Part shown: positions 17,913 to 27,026 of the stretch, in pieces
How the letters are laid out: every line of letters begins with the position of its first letter
Position numbering within the stretch: the first letter of the stretch is position 1
NCBI GenBank assembly: GCA_021300015.1
Contig: JAJTFB010000002.1
Span: 31,950-95,949 of the forward strand
Reading direction: 5' to 3'
DNA: 64,000 nucleotides
Source: Pirellula sp.
GTDB taxonomy: Bacteria; Planctomycetota; Planctomycetia; Pirellulales; Pirellulaceae
Notes under the pieces: model-generated
Database searches by the model: none
What the model was told of the DNA's origin: nothing
Seen by the model: the letters and a program-made list of their open reading frames with translations, nothing else
Translations under genes and position numbers: made by a program

Positions 17913-18445
17913 TGCCCATGGCTGAGAGAATCCAATCCCTGCTGATCGCTCTGACGATGGTCTTGTCCACCGGTTGTTTTGGATACCGGATCGGGACTCG
18001 CAATGTGTACCGAACCGATGTGCGGACGATCAATGTACCGATTGTAAGGAGCGATAGCTTCCGACCCGAGTTGGGGGTGCAATTGACCGAGGCGGTCCAG
18101 AAGGAAATCGAGCGCCGTACTCCTTATAAACTCGCAGACAACTCCGTGGCCGATTCGACCCTTTCGATCCGATTGACCAGCGACTCCAAGAGAGTCATCG
18201 CCGAGACCAACACCGACGATCCTAGACTCTTGGAAACTGTGGTGGCTGTGGAACTGAATTGGACCGACCGGCGGGGTATGAACCTCGTCACGACAAGGTT
18301 TCTCCCGCCGGGTGAAATCACCCATTATTTCGCGGAGCGAACTGACTTTGTTCCCGAAGCTGGCCAGTCGATCTCCACGGCTTTCCAACGCAACGCAGAG
18401 CGATTGGCCAACCACATTGTCGATCAGATGGAATCGCGTTGGTAA
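17912..18445 (+). CDS. LptE-like lipopolysaccharide-assembly lipoprotein
   Basis: This 177-residue lipoprotein resembles the planctomycete LptE-like family. LptE plugs the LptD barrel during LPS transport in the outer membrane. The signal peptide ends in the lipobox STGC. The mature part follows the LptE pattern, with FGYRIGTRNVYRTDVRTINV, then FRPELGVQLTEAVQKEIERR and a beta-rich domain closing with a C-terminal helix, AFQRNAERLANHIVDQM. Start choice is between GTG 17909, ATG 17912 and ATG 17918; ATG 17912 overlaps the previous stop as TGATG and keeps a basic n-region. It sits between a BamD-like lipoprotein gene and lspA, which fits an outer-membrane assembly role. Confidence 0.7.
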   Translation: MPMAERIQSLLIALTMVLSTGCFGYRIGTRNVYRTDVRTINVPIVRSDSFRPELGVQLTEAVQKEIERRTPYKLADNSVADSTLSIRLTSDSKRVIAETNTDDPRLLETVVAVELNWTDRRGMNLVTTRFLPPGEITHYFAERTDFVPEAGQSISTAFQRNAERLANHIVDQMESRW

Positions 18446-18466
18446 TCCAACCTATCGAGCACTCGA

Positions 18467-19033
18467 ATGATCCTAAGCCGCATCTTGGTTTTCAGCCTTC
18501 TTGCAACCCTTGGAACAGGCCTCGATCTGGTTACCAAGGATCGGGTTTTTGCCTGGAAGGGATTGCCAGGAGAGCAACCCCCTGCCTGGTGGATTGAGAA
18601 CTATTTTGGAATCGAAACGGCGGTCAATCAAGGAGCGGTCTTTGGGCTTGGCCAAGGCTACGGTTGGCTTTTTGCGATCGTCTCGGTCGCCGCGATCATT
18701 GGGCTCGTCTCGTGGCTATTTCTCTACCGCGCATGCCATTCGCTCTGGCTGACAGTCACCCTGGGGCTCGTCACGGGTGGGATTTTGGGGAATCTCTACG
18801 ACCGACTCAATCTGCATGGCTTGCCCGTGCCGTTTGCAGGTGGAGTTCGAGACTGGATTCTCCTGCGTTACGGCCAGTACACATGGCCGAACTTCAACAT
18901 CGCTGACAGTCTCTTGGTCGCCGGGGCGATCATGCTCGCTATCTATTCGTTGTTCCTGGCTGATAGCCCGGGCCAAACAGCAGGCCCTGGTGGATCGACA
19001 GGCCCTGCGTCGGGAGCCTCGGAGGGAGCCTAA
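18467..19033 (+). CDS. lspA: Signal peptidase II (lipoprotein signal peptidase)
   Basis: This 188-residue inner-membrane aspartic protease cleaves prolipoproteins in front of the lipidated cysteine. Four membrane segments are visible. The catalytic aspartates lie in GGILGNLYDR and FNIADS, and the family motif TAVNQGAVFGL is present. A low-complexity glycine/serine/proline tail of about 25 residues follows the last membrane segment and carries an imperfect duplication of CAGGCCCTG. The gene is 21 bases after the LptE-like gene. Placing LspA next to two of its likely substrates suggests an envelope-biogenesis operon running from recO. Its TAA overlaps the stop of a convergent gene. Confidence 0.92.
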   Translation: MILSRILVFSLLATLGTGLDLVTKDRVFAWKGLPGEQPPAWWIENYFGIETAVNQGAVFGLGQGYGWLFAIVSVAAIIGLVSWLFLYRACHSLWLTVTLGLVTGGILGNLYDRLNLHGLPVPFAGGVRDWILLRYGQYTWPNFNIADSLLVAGAIMLAIYSLFLADSPGQTAGPGGSTGPASGASEGA

Positions 19034-19479
19034 GGGGTCTCCAAGAGAATCCGCACTTGTTTGCGAAGGTCTTTGGCCATCGAGGCGAGCTGCTCGGATT
19101 GAGCTTGAGCCTGTGGATCTTGGAGTTCAAGTTCGCTTGCTTGGTCATCGAGCAACCTAGCCGATTTGAGCATCCATTCGGCGGCTCGGTTCTTTTTGGA
19201 GACTTTCGATCCTCCGTTTTTTTTGAGCGATGAGGATGCTTTCGAGGAACCTGCCGATGGACTGTCGGCGGAATCTGGGTCCAAGCGAGGTAGCTTGCCC
19301 ATCCTCTCTTGGATCGATTGGAAAAGTGGGTCCTTGGGATCGATCCTGCGAATTTCCTGACTCTCAGGAATCGGCAGGGTGGGTGGCTCTGGCGGTTGTC
19401 CGTTGACCGACCAGAGAAGATGGGAGCATACCATTATTGACGTTAAGCTTACGGCCCAAGCGACCATGGCGCGATGCAT
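19030..19479 (-). CDS. Hypothetical secreted protein
   Basis: I do not recognise this 149-residue protein. It begins with a hydrophobic signal-like segment (roughly residues 5-26, ending near VNGQPP), so it is probably exported. The mature part has a proline-rich start, a serine/lysine-rich linker near residues 75-95, and a C-terminal charged helix rich in Gln, Ala and Leu that could form a coiled coil. A start at the ATG at 19479 is natural; a second Met four codons later is possible. Its stop overlaps that of lspA by three bases in convergent orientation. Composition resembles the neighbouring genes, so I think it is real. Confidence 0.6.
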   Translation of the reverse strand: MHRAMVAWAVSLTSIMVCSHLLWSVNGQPPEPPTLPIPESQEIRRIDPKDPLFQSIQERMGKLPRLDPDSADSPSAGSSKASSSLKKNGGSKVSKKNRAAEWMLKSARLLDDQASELELQDPQAQAQSEQLASMAKDLRKQVRILLETP

Positions 19480-19525
19480 TTGAGAATTCCTAACTCCGGT
19501 TTTTGGGTGCTACGGATATGGGGGG

Positions 19526-21274
19526 CTATTTGTGTTTTTCGAGCCAGGCGGCAAGTTGCTTGGCTGGCTTGGTGTTCAAAACTTGGTTTTTCATGATACC
19601 GGCTCTTCGAGCGACCCCGACGCCGTATTTCATCAGGTCGAGGTTTCCGATGGCGTGAGCGTCGGTATTGATCACGATCATGACCCCGGCTTGGGCTGCG
19701 GCTGCGGCCTGGAGATCGTTGAGATCCAGCCGGGCGGGATTGGCGTTGATTTCCAAGCATTTGCCGTGTTCTTCGGCAGCTTGGATGACGGCGGTAAGGT
19801 CGAACTCGTAGGCCGGTCTGCGGGAGATCAGCCGACCTGAGGGATGGGAGATCGAGTGCACACTTCGATGGGCGATCGCGCCGATGATTCGGTCGGTGAT
19901 CTCTTGCCTGGACTGTTTGAACCCGAAATGGACGCTTGCAGTCACCCAGTCGGCTTTCGCTAAGGATTCGTCGGAGAGGTCGAGCGAGCCGTCTTCGAGG
20001 ATATCGCATTCGATTCCCTTGAGGAGCATCAATCGACCTTCGAGTTCGGGTTTGATCCGATCGATGTACGCCCATTGCTCTTGAACTTGTTGGTCATTGA
20101 GTCCCCGAGCGATACTGACCCGTTTGGAGTGGTCGGTAATGGCGATGTATTCGAGTCCCCGTTCGATAGCAGCGTTGGCCATCGCATCGAGCGTATCGCT
20201 ACCGTCGGTCGCGTCGGTGTGCATATGCAAATCGCCTCGGATATCTGAGAGTTGGATCAAGTGCGAGAGTCGATGTTCAAGATCTTTGTGGAACTCATAG
20301 CGATTTTCGCGAAGCTCGGGTGGGACCCAGGGCAACCCGATGGCACGGTAGAGGCTTTCTTCGTCCTTGCCTGCGATTGCAACCGAGGGTTCGGTTTCGC
20401 GAAACACGCCGTATTCGCTAATTTTCAGGCCTAAGGATTTCGCGAGTGATCGCACATGAACATTGTGCTCTTTGCTGCCGGTGAAGTATTGCAGAGCTGC
20501 ACCCCAGCAGGATTCCTCGACGACGCGCAGGTCCACCTGGAAAGCTCCGGCGATGCGAACGCTCATTTTCGTGTCGCCTCGGGCGAGGACTTCAGCGATG
20601 CCTGGGAATTCGGCGAAGCGATCCATGACTTCGGAGGGGGATTGGCTAACGACGAGGATATCCAAATCGCCAACGGTCTCTTTGCTGCGTCGGTAGCTTC
20701 CGGCGAAATCGAGTCGCTCGACGGCCTTGCACTGGGAGAAGTGTCCTTTGAGTCTTTGGGTCAGACGATCCGCATCGTCGATTCCTAAGCGTTGGGCGGC
20801 TTGGGCGACGATATCGATGTTTTGCAAAATGCTTTGTTGGGTTTTGGGTCCGAACCCTTTAAGATCCGCGACGCTACCTTGCAAACAAGCTTGTTTCAAG
20901 GAAGCAAGGTCCATCACACCGAGTTCCTGGTGGAGTTTCATGGCTTTCTTGGCTCCGAGGCCTGGGACTTTCATCACATCGCGGAGCGTAGTTGGAACTT
21001 CTTGGCGGATTTTTTCCAAGGCTGGGATCGAACCGGTCTGGATAGCGATTTTGGATTTCTCGGCGAGCGTCGCGCCGATGCCATCGACCGAGGTGAGATC
21101 AAAGCCTTGGGCGATGAGTTCCTCGACGCGTTGAGGGAGTCCTTGGATGGCCGCAGCGCCGCTGCGATAGGCTCGGATCCGGAAGGCGTTTTCGCCTGAG
21201 AGTTCGAGCAAATCCGCCAATTCTTCGAAGAGGGCGGCTAGTTGCTCATTGGAGAGGTTGGTTTTACTGGTCAT
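19526..21274 (-). CDS. polX: DNA polymerase/3'-5' exonuclease PolX with PHP domain
   Basis: This 582-residue protein is a bacterial family X DNA polymerase for gap filling in base excision repair. The N-terminal 8-kDa and helix-hairpin-helix parts are visible ([39 protein letters not shown]). The palm carries the metal-binding GDLDILVVS. The C-terminal PHP phosphoesterase domain starts at [13 protein letters not shown] and has ITDHS, GIECDIL and SVHFGF, giving exonuclease or AP-site activity. The ATG at 21274 is chosen because polymerase homology starts there and it overlaps the glycosyltransferase stop as ATGA; the frame is open upstream for 84 codons of unrelated sequence. Active-site aspartates appear intact. 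Confidence 0.9.
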   Translation of the reverse strand: MTSKTNLSNEQLAALFEELADLLELSGENAFRIRAYRSGAAAIQGLPQRVEELIAQGFDLTSVDGIGATLAEKSKIAIQTGSIPALEKIRQEVPTTLRDVMKVPGLGAKKAMKLHQELGVMDLASLKQACLQGSVADLKGFGPKTQQSILQNIDIVAQAAQRLGIDDADRLTQRLKGHFSQCKAVERLDFAGSYRRSKETVGDLDILVVSQSPSEVMDRFAEFPGIAEVLARGDTKMSVRIAGAFQVDLRVVEESCWGAALQYFTGSKEHNVHVRSLAKSLGLKISEYGVFRETEPSVAIAGKDEESLYRAIGLPWVPPELRENRYEFHKDLEHRLSHLIQLSDIRGDLHMHTDATDGSDTLDAMANAAIERGLEYIAITDHSKRVSIARGLNDQQVQEQWAYIDRIKPELEGRLMLLKGIECDILEDGSLDLSDESLAKADWVTASVHFGFKQSRQEITDRIIGAIAHRSVHSISHPSGRLISRRPAYEFDLTAVIQAAEEHGKCLEINANPARLDLNDLQAAAAAQAGVMIVINTDAHAIGNLDLMKYGVGVARRAGIMKNQVLNTKPAKQLAAWLEKHK

Positions 21275-22437
21275 GGGACTTGGCTTTGCGCTGCGCGCTG
21301 TAGGATTCCCGAGAGGGATTGGATCCAATGTTCGAGGTTGTGATGCTTTTGCACATGGTGATAAGCCAGATCGGCTCGTGCGGTCCATGGGTTTGGATTT
21401 TCGAATCGGTCGATCATCGCGGTCAGTAGCCCTGAGATACTTGCCACAGGGACCAGTTGGCCAAGAGGCTCTGCACGCAGGTATTCCCCTGCACCCTGTT
21501 GGGTGTTGGTCGCAAGGATTGGGCAATGGCAGAGCATGGCTTCTAACATGACATTGGGCAACCCTTCGTAGTGGGAGGGCAGGACGAATAGGTCGGCTTG
21601 TTTCAGGAGGGGGTAGGGGTTTGAGACATGGCCGTGGAGAAACGCGCAGTCGTTGAGGTTGAGTTCGCGGATTCGATTTTCCAGGGTTTGCCGCAGTGGT
21701 CCTTCCCCGGCGATGTGAAGTTGATAGTTTTTACCGCAATTGGCGATCAGCAGTGCGAAAGCTTCGAGTAGCTCTGTGTGTCCTTTTTCGGTTCCGAGCC
21801 TACCGATAGCGACGATTTTTTTTGCAGTCCCGGTCCAGCTAGGAAAAGAGATCGGTTCTTGGGATTTCTTTTCGATGGTTTGGATATCGATCGGGCTCGG
21901 AACGATTTCGAATCGACTTCTAGGGATGCGATAAAAGTCGGCGGCTGCCTGAGCCGTTCCATGCGAGACGCTCAGGAGAGCTTGGCTGGCCCTGTAGGCT
22001 TTTGCCAAGCGGCGTCGTTTGATCCATCTCCAGCGGTTATCGCGTCGCATGACGTCGAATTGGGGTGGCGATACGATGGTCGAGACCCGCGCGCAGTGGG
22101 CATCGAGGCACGCGGGCCCGCTGATCATCGTCATGTGGAAGAGTCGATCGTAGAGGACCTCGATACGATGGGAGCGAATGTGGTCTGCTAAGTGTTGGAT
22201 TTGCTGGTGGTGGATGCGTCCTGGCCAGTTGAATTTGGGGCTGGTCCGATCGGTCCAGAACGCCGTCATCGGGCAGTCTTCTGGTATCTGGTTTAGGAGT
22301 GGGCCGGTAGCTCTTAGCAGGTAGAGCGAGGGTTCGAACCGGGATCGATCCAGGCCTTTGAGCAAATAGAGCAGTTGGCGTTCGCTGCCACCGCCATCCA
22401 TGGTCGAGGAGCAAAACAGGACACGGATACGGTTCAT
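21271..22437 (-). CDS. Glycosyltransferase family 4 (GT-B fold)
   Basis: This 388-residue enzyme transfers a sugar from a nucleotide-sugar donor, probably to a cell-surface glycan or lipid at the cytoplasmic face of the membrane. GT4 features are the N-terminal FCSSTMDGGGSERQLL loop, IVAIGRLGTEKGHTELLEAF at the start of the C-terminal lobe, LHIAGEGPLRQTLE, and the donor-binding LPSHYEGLPNVMLEAM with the E-x7-E arrangement. The acceptor and donor cannot be told. It is translationally coupled to polX by a four-base overlap, though no functional link is evident. No other polysaccharide gene is nearby. Confidence 0.88.
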   Translation of the reverse strand: MNRIRVLFCSSTMDGGGSERQLLYLLKGLDRSRFEPSLYLLRATGPLLNQIPEDCPMTAFWTDRTSPKFNWPGRIHHQQIQHLADHIRSHRIEVLYDRLFHMTMISGPACLDAHCARVSTIVSPPQFDVMRRDNRWRWIKRRRLAKAYRASQALLSVSHGTAQAAADFYRIPRSRFEIVPSPIDIQTIEKKSQEPISFPSWTGTAKKIVAIGRLGTEKGHTELLEAFALLIANCGKNYQLHIAGEGPLRQTLENRIRELNLNDCAFLHGHVSNPYPLLKQADLFVLPSHYEGLPNVMLEAMLCHCPILATNTQQGAGEYLRAEPLGQLVPVASISGLLTAMIDRFENPNPWTARADLAYHHVQKHHNLEHWIQSLSGILQRAAQSQVP

Positions 22438-22587
22438 GCGGTGGGATTCATGTCGTGTGATTCAGAGCGGATTGATTCAAGAGATGCAAGATGGTCTATT
22501 GTAGCTAATAATCCGAGTGTCTTTTAGGCTCTATGGTCCGGAACGACGGTGCGGTTTTTATTTCGGTTCGTTTGCAGGAGTTGCGCG

Positions 22588-22950
22588 GTGGATGTGATCA
22601 ATCGAGAGGGGTGTGAGCCATTTGTGACCAAGGATGGATCGACGATCCGAGAGCTTCTATCGCATCGTAATTCCGGGATTCGCAAACAGAGTTTGGCTGA
22701 GGCGACCTTACCGCCAGGTGTGCTCACGGAGCGTCATCATCACCCTCAAACCGAGGAGATATACTATATTTTGATTGGGACCGGTCGTATGGAGATCGAC
22801 GGACAGATCCGTGAGGTTGGGCCGGGCGATGCGGTGGCGATTCCGCCAGGATGCTCGCATTGCATCCAGAACACCGGTTCGGAGGACTTGGTCTTTCTTT
22901 GCTCTTGTGCACCTGGCTATGAACATACCGATACGGTTTTAGAAAATTGA
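22588..22950 (+). CDS. Small cupin-domain protein
   Basis: This 120-residue protein is a single conserved beta-barrel cupin. Motif 1 is seen as ERHHHPQTEEIYYILIGTGRM and motif 2 as GDAVAIPPGCSHCIQNTG, so the usual two His, Glu and His metal ligands are present. Such proteins may be dioxygenases, isomerases or sugar- or metabolite-binding proteins; the sequence does not decide. The GTG at 22588 is preferred because AGGAG at 22576-22580 lies seven bases in front of it. An earlier GTG at 22549 would add 13 residues with no ribosome-binding site. The next gene starts 33 bases downstream on the same strand. Confidence 0.75.
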   Translation: MDVINREGCEPFVTKDGSTIRELLSHRNSGIRKQSLAEATLPPGVLTERHHHPQTEEIYYILIGTGRMEIDGQIREVGPGDAVAIPPGCSHCIQNTGSEDLVFLCSCAPGYEHTDTVLEN

Positions 22951-22983
22951 AGCTGAGGTGGTGAACTTCGGGATGGATGGTCC

Positions 22984-23661
22984 ATGTTTGATTATTTGAG
23001 GCTTTCGTTGGGATTGATCCCGCTGGGTGTTTATTTGATCGTGATGGGTTTTTTGGCGATGCGTCGCAGGCCAACCCTGTTGACTTCTGGTCAAGAAGCC
23101 TTGCTCCTGGGCTTTGCGTTGATGGGGTTTGCATTGATTGGCCCGATCGAGTTGTTTTTCCCTACGGGCGCTTATGCGGCCCTGGGCCAGTGGACATGGA
23201 TCCTTCTTATTGCGTTGTATGGTTTGTTGGTTTTGTTGTTTGCATTGCAGCGGCAACCTGGATGGACGGTCCTTGGTTTAGACAGCCAAGGGTTCCGAAA
23301 CGTGCTTAGTGAAATACTGGAGCAGGGCGATATCAAGCATGCTTGGTTAGGGAATCACTTGCAGATTTCCGAATGGGATTTGCAAGCGATGATCGAGCCG
23401 AGTCGGGGGTTCCAGAGCGTATCTCATTTGAGCGCTACGGGTAAGCAACGCAATATCTTGGGTTGGTATCAACTCGAGAGGCTTGTGGTGTCGTCCCCTT
23501 TGTTTTCTAAGGCCAGGGGTGCAGCCAAGTCTCCAAATTGGGTTCAACCATTTTTATTGCTGGCCCTAGGATGCATGAGTTTGGCTCTTGCTACTTACTG
23601 GATCGACAAGGACATGGAACGCTTGCAGCGACTGATCTCTGAAATGCTCATGGTTCGGTAG
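22984..23661 (+). CDS. Hypothetical multi-span membrane protein
   Basis: I do not recognise this 225-residue protein. It has three hydrophobic segments in the first third (about residues 5-25, 39-57 and 68-90), a soluble middle region of roughly 90 residues beginning PGWTVLGLDSQGFRNVL, and another membrane segment near residues 190-206 followed by a short basic helix. The soluble region contains the dipeptide-rich HAWLGNHLQISEWDLQAM. It starts 33 bases after the cupin gene and ends 27 bases before a sulfatase gene, all on the plus strand, so one operon is plausible, but I infer no shared function. Confidence 0.6.
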   Translation: MFDYLRLSLGLIPLGVYLIVMGFLAMRRRPTLLTSGQEALLLGFALMGFALIGPIELFFPTGAYAALGQWTWILLIALYGLLVLLFALQRQPGWTVLGLDSQGFRNVLSEILEQGDIKHAWLGNHLQISEWDLQAMIEPSRGFQSVSHLSATGKQRNILGWYQLERLVVSSPLFSKARGAAKSPNWVQPFLLLALGCMSLALATYWIDKDMERLQRLISEMLMVR

Positions 23662-23688
23662 AACGAACGCAACGACAGGAGTAGGAAC

Positions 23689-25212
23689 GTGTATCGAACC
23701 GAGAATCCGACGGTGTTTCTTTGTGCGGTGATTTGCTTTTTTTCCTGGGGGGCAGCCTTCTCGCAGGGGTACCAAGGGCGACCGAATATTGTCCTGCTCT
23801 ATGCCGATGATATGGGTTACGGGGACTTAGGTGTGCAAAATAGCGAGTCGAAGATCCCAACTCCTCATTTGGATCGGCTCGCACGAGAAGGAACTCGATT
23901 TACCGATGCGCATAGCTCGTCGGGCATATGTACCCCGAGTCGCTACGCGCTCTTGCAAGGGCGATACCACTGGCGCAAGTTTCACGGGATCGTCAATTCC
24001 TTCGAAGGCAGTGTGTTGGATTCCTCTGACTGGACCTTGGCCGAGTTGGTCAAGACCAAGGGATATCGAACTGCGTGCATTGGCAAATGGCATTTGGGTT
24101 GGGACTGGAAAGCGATTCAGCGTCCTGGGGCCAAGGCGGATCCCAAGACCGGCTATGCACCGGATGCTTTTGATTGGAGTTTACCGATTCCCGACGGACC
24201 TTTAGCGCACGGGTTTGACTACTATTTTGGGGATGATGTCCCGAACTTTCCACCTTATGCTTGGATCGAAAACGATCGGGTTCAAAGGGCTCCGGATGTT
24301 CCGTTATCGACTCCGAAACCGACGGCCGAAGGAGCATGGGAAGCCCGTCCGGGTCCGAGCGTTAAGGACTGGGACTTTTGGGCGGTCATGCCGACGCTTA
24401 CTCAACGGGCCGTCGATTGGATATCGGAGCAATCACCCGAGAGGCCATTTTTTCTTTACGTCCCGTTTACCTCGCCTCATGCTCCGATTGTTCCTGACCA
24501 GGCCTTTGAGGGGCGATCTGGGGCCGGTGGATATGGGGACTTTATGGTGCAGACCGACGCGAGTGTCGGAAAGATACTTGCGGCCTTGGAGTCGAAGGGA
24601 TTTTCGGACAACACGTGGGTGATTTTTTCGAGCGACAACGGTCCTGAGACTTATGCGTACGCTAGGCTAAAAAACTACGGACATCGCAGCATGGGTCCGT
24701 TAAGGGGGGTTAAACGTGATTTGTATGAGGGTGGTCACCGTGTGCCGATGCTCATGCGATGGCCCGGAAAGATTCCTTCCGATAGGGTTTGCGATGGACT
24801 TATGAGTCAAGTCGATTTGTTTGCGACGATCGCAGGACTTCTAGAAATCGAGATTCCTGAGGGGAACGCCGAGGATAGCCTCGATCAGCGACGGATGGTC
24901 TTTGGGACTGGCGAATCTACACGCGAAACCTTGGTTCATAACACCAATCCCAAGGGCTATGCGATCCGTCAGGGCGTTTGGTTGCTTATCGAGTCGGATT
25001 CGGGGTCGGTCAGCAAGGTTCCTGAGTGGTTTGATCGCGAAAACGGTTATCGACAGGACCAGATGCCCGGGGAGTTGTATCGTTTGGATGTCGATCTCGG
25101 ACAAAGAGAGAATCTCTATGGATTGCACGCGGATTTGAATGGTGATTTGCCGGGGGGGAAAGTCCAATCGATGCATCAGGAGTTGGAGCGGATTCGCAAC
25201 CCCAAGCGATGA
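23689..25212 (+). CDS. Secreted sulfatase (arylsulfatase type)
   Basis: This 507-residue sulfatase removes sulfate esters, probably from sulfated polysaccharides, in the periplasm or outside the cell. A signal peptide covers about residues 1-26. The formylglycine motif CTPSR starts at Cys81, and metal-binding residues are in LLYADDMGYGD (Asp40, Asp41) and SSDNG. Further conserved parts are TACIGKWHLG and PLRGVKRDLYEGGHRVPMLMRWPG. A formylglycine-generating enzyme must exist elsewhere, as none is in the window. The GTG at 23689 follows AGGAGT. High sulfatase content is typical of planctomycetes. The genetic link to the cysDNC genes at 5.8-8.7 kb is distant and not meaningful by itself. Confidence 0.92.
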   Translation: MYRTENPTVFLCAVICFFSWGAAFSQGYQGRPNIVLLYADDMGYGDLGVQNSESKIPTPHLDRLAREGTRFTDAHSSSGICTPSRYALLQGRYHWRKFHGIVNSFEGSVLDSSDWTLAELVKTKGYRTACIGKWHLGWDWKAIQRPGAKADPKTGYAPDAFDWSLPIPDGPLAHGFDYYFGDDVPNFPPYAWIENDRVQRAPDVPLSTPKPTAEGAWEARPGPSVKDWDFWAVMPTLTQRAVDWISEQSPERPFFLYVPFTSPHAPIVPDQAFEGRSGAGGYGDFMVQTDASVGKILAALESKGFSDNTWVIFSSDNGPETYAYARLKNYGHRSMGPLRGVKRDLYEGGHRVPMLMRWPGKIPSDRVCDGLMSQVDLFATIAGLLEIEIPEGNAEDSLDQRRMVFGTGESTRETLVHNTNPKGYAIRQGVWLLIESDSGSVSKVPEWFDRENGYRQDQMPGELYRLDVDLGQRENLYGLHADLNGDLPGGKVQSMHQELERIRNPKR

Positions 25213-25224
25213 ACGATCTGGGCT

Positions 25225-26928
25225 TTAATTGCCCAGGAGTTGTTTCCATTTGGCTCGGATTGCCGGGTTGATGGTCTTTGTCGATTGGCTTATGGACAGG
25301 TCATTGAGTTTAGTGAGATAACCGATGAGATCTTGCTTGTTGCCTGCATCGATCGCTTCCTGGATTCGACGCTGAATCAGGTAGTTGGATTGATGATTTT
25401 CCTTTTCTGCATCCAGGAGAGATTTGTCAGCATCGCTCATTCTTCCATGGAATCGGTAGATGCGGGATTTGATTTCGAGCATCATCGGATCGGAGGTCTT
25501 CATGTAGAGTCGGTGAGCGGATTCCACGTAGACTTTTCCAACCTCATCGTAAGAGATGCTCGATCGCTTTCCTTTGTCGACTGTAAACCATAGTGAGATC
25601 AGGAGAGAATCGGCGCCGAGATCATTAGGGAACTCTTTTCTGAATCGTGCCATCCGGGGACTTAGTTGGCTAGGGTCGATGGTTGCCGCTTCGGCAATTT
25701 CCCCGAGTCGCTTTGCTCGGGGATCGGAGATCGAGCCGATAAACCTACGAATCTCGGCGATTGTATAAGTTTGATCTTCTCGGGTTCTGAAATAAACGGA
25801 GCCCGCCAGAGAACGACCGACGTCGGAATGGTATTGGCCGAAGACATCGATTGAATCGACGGGCACATCGCTCGATTCCTCCCCTGGACTTTCCTTCGAG
25901 TTTGCTGCAACCGTTTGGCTCAGAGGAATATCTCCCGGAATACCGCTTAAGTCGGTGCAGACGACTTGGCCGTTTTCTTCCTGGAAGACGAGGACTAGGT
26001 AACCAAAGCGGGGTGTAAGCAGTAGGTGTTTGGGCGTGGTTTGCAGGTCGGCGGCTGGACTTTCCGTGGGGTTGGGAGTCGAAATCTCGGAGATCGGACG
26101 AGAAATTTCTTGGGTCGCTTTGGCTAGTTCCTCTTGGCTTAGGATTTGGCGGCATGCCAAGACCCATTCGCCGGCGTTGCCAGTGTCGATAGAAAGAGGC
26201 TCGTAGAAATATCGAATGAGAACTCCTAGCTTACGTTCTGATTGCTGGAATCCGAGAATTCTCCAGTCGCTACTGGAGGTATTGGCTATTGACGAGAGTG
26301 AATCGATCGGCAGGGTTTTGAGGTATTCGACAAGTCGGTTGGCCTCTGTCGGTGGCTTGGATTTATCTGAATGATCGATCCGATCCCAAAAGGCCGATGG
26401 GTTCATCAGGGCTCCGAGGCGAGAGATCTCTTCAGAAAGGGCTTGAATATTGGAGCCTAAGAGAACTTTTGAGAAGTTGGTTTGCCAGTTTCCCGATACG
26501 GACCACAAGGGAGACGATTGGGTTATTTGAGGCTTGGGTGAGAGTGCTTCTTGGTCCTGCTGGCTCAAGAGCATTGGATTTTCTTGGTCTTGGGATACTT
26601 CCTGCCTTTGAGACCATTCGCTGAAACCAATTTGCTTCGGGGCGAAAATCGAAATCCCACAGACCGTCGCCAAAAGGACCGCAAAGAGAAGTGGCAGAAA
26701 GAACTTCTTTAGATTGACCGCATTGTAGTCGGTTTTGCGGCTAGCTTGATAATCGAGGGGTTCTGGTAAATCTGAACCTGCTATGCCTGAGCCTGAAATC
26801 TCTGGACCCGGAGCATTTGAACTCGGACCCATGGTAAGGAGAACACCGCACTGCGGGCAATTGATCTTCGTCCCGGACTCGACATAGGCCCGTACATAGG
26901 TTCCGCAACGGCAGACAACGTCAGGCAT
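25225..26928 (-). CDS. Hypothetical zinc-ribbon/membrane protein, paralogue of the next gene
   Basis: I do not recognise this 567-residue protein. It starts with a small zinc ribbon (Cys6, Cys8, Cys24, Cys27), then a variable linker, one membrane segment near residues 75-95 (FFLPLLFAVLLATVCGISIF), and about 450 residues of soluble sequence. The neighbour at 27027-28820 has the same plan and many shared segments, such as PIDSLSS against PIDAVSN, LGVLIRYFYEPL against LGVLVRYFHDPL, and FGYLVLVF against FGYMVLLF. The two are therefore tandem paralogues. The C-terminal 130 residues look helical and TPR-like. It is minus strand, 98 bases downstream of its paralogue, and converges with the sulfatase gene. 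Confidence 0.7.
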   Translation of the reverse strand: MPDVVCRCGTYVRAYVESGTKINCPQCGVLLTMGPSSNAPGPEISGSGIAGSDLPEPLDYQASRKTDYNAVNLKKFFLPLLFAVLLATVCGISIFAPKQIGFSEWSQRQEVSQDQENPMLLSQQDQEALSPKPQITQSSPLWSVSGNWQTNFSKVLLGSNIQALSEEISRLGALMNPSAFWDRIDHSDKSKPPTEANRLVEYLKTLPIDSLSSIANTSSSDWRILGFQQSERKLGVLIRYFYEPLSIDTGNAGEWVLACRQILSQEELAKATQEISRPISEISTPNPTESPAADLQTTPKHLLLTPRFGYLVLVFQEENGQVVCTDLSGIPGDIPLSQTVAANSKESPGEESSDVPVDSIDVFGQYHSDVGRSLAGSVYFRTREDQTYTIAEIRRFIGSISDPRAKRLGEIAEAATIDPSQLSPRMARFRKEFPNDLGADSLLISLWFTVDKGKRSSISYDEVGKVYVESAHRLYMKTSDPMMLEIKSRIYRFHGRMSDADKSLLDAEKENHQSNYLIQRRIQEAIDAGNKQDLIGYLTKLNDLSISQSTKTINPAIRAKWKQLLGN

Positions 26929-27026
26929 AGGATCCGGCTACCACTACTCAGTGGGGAACGAGATTACAAGCTGTGTACTTTGCGGTCCGGGATGAGTAGA
27001 ATACACCAGTGGCCATTAGCCGTCAA

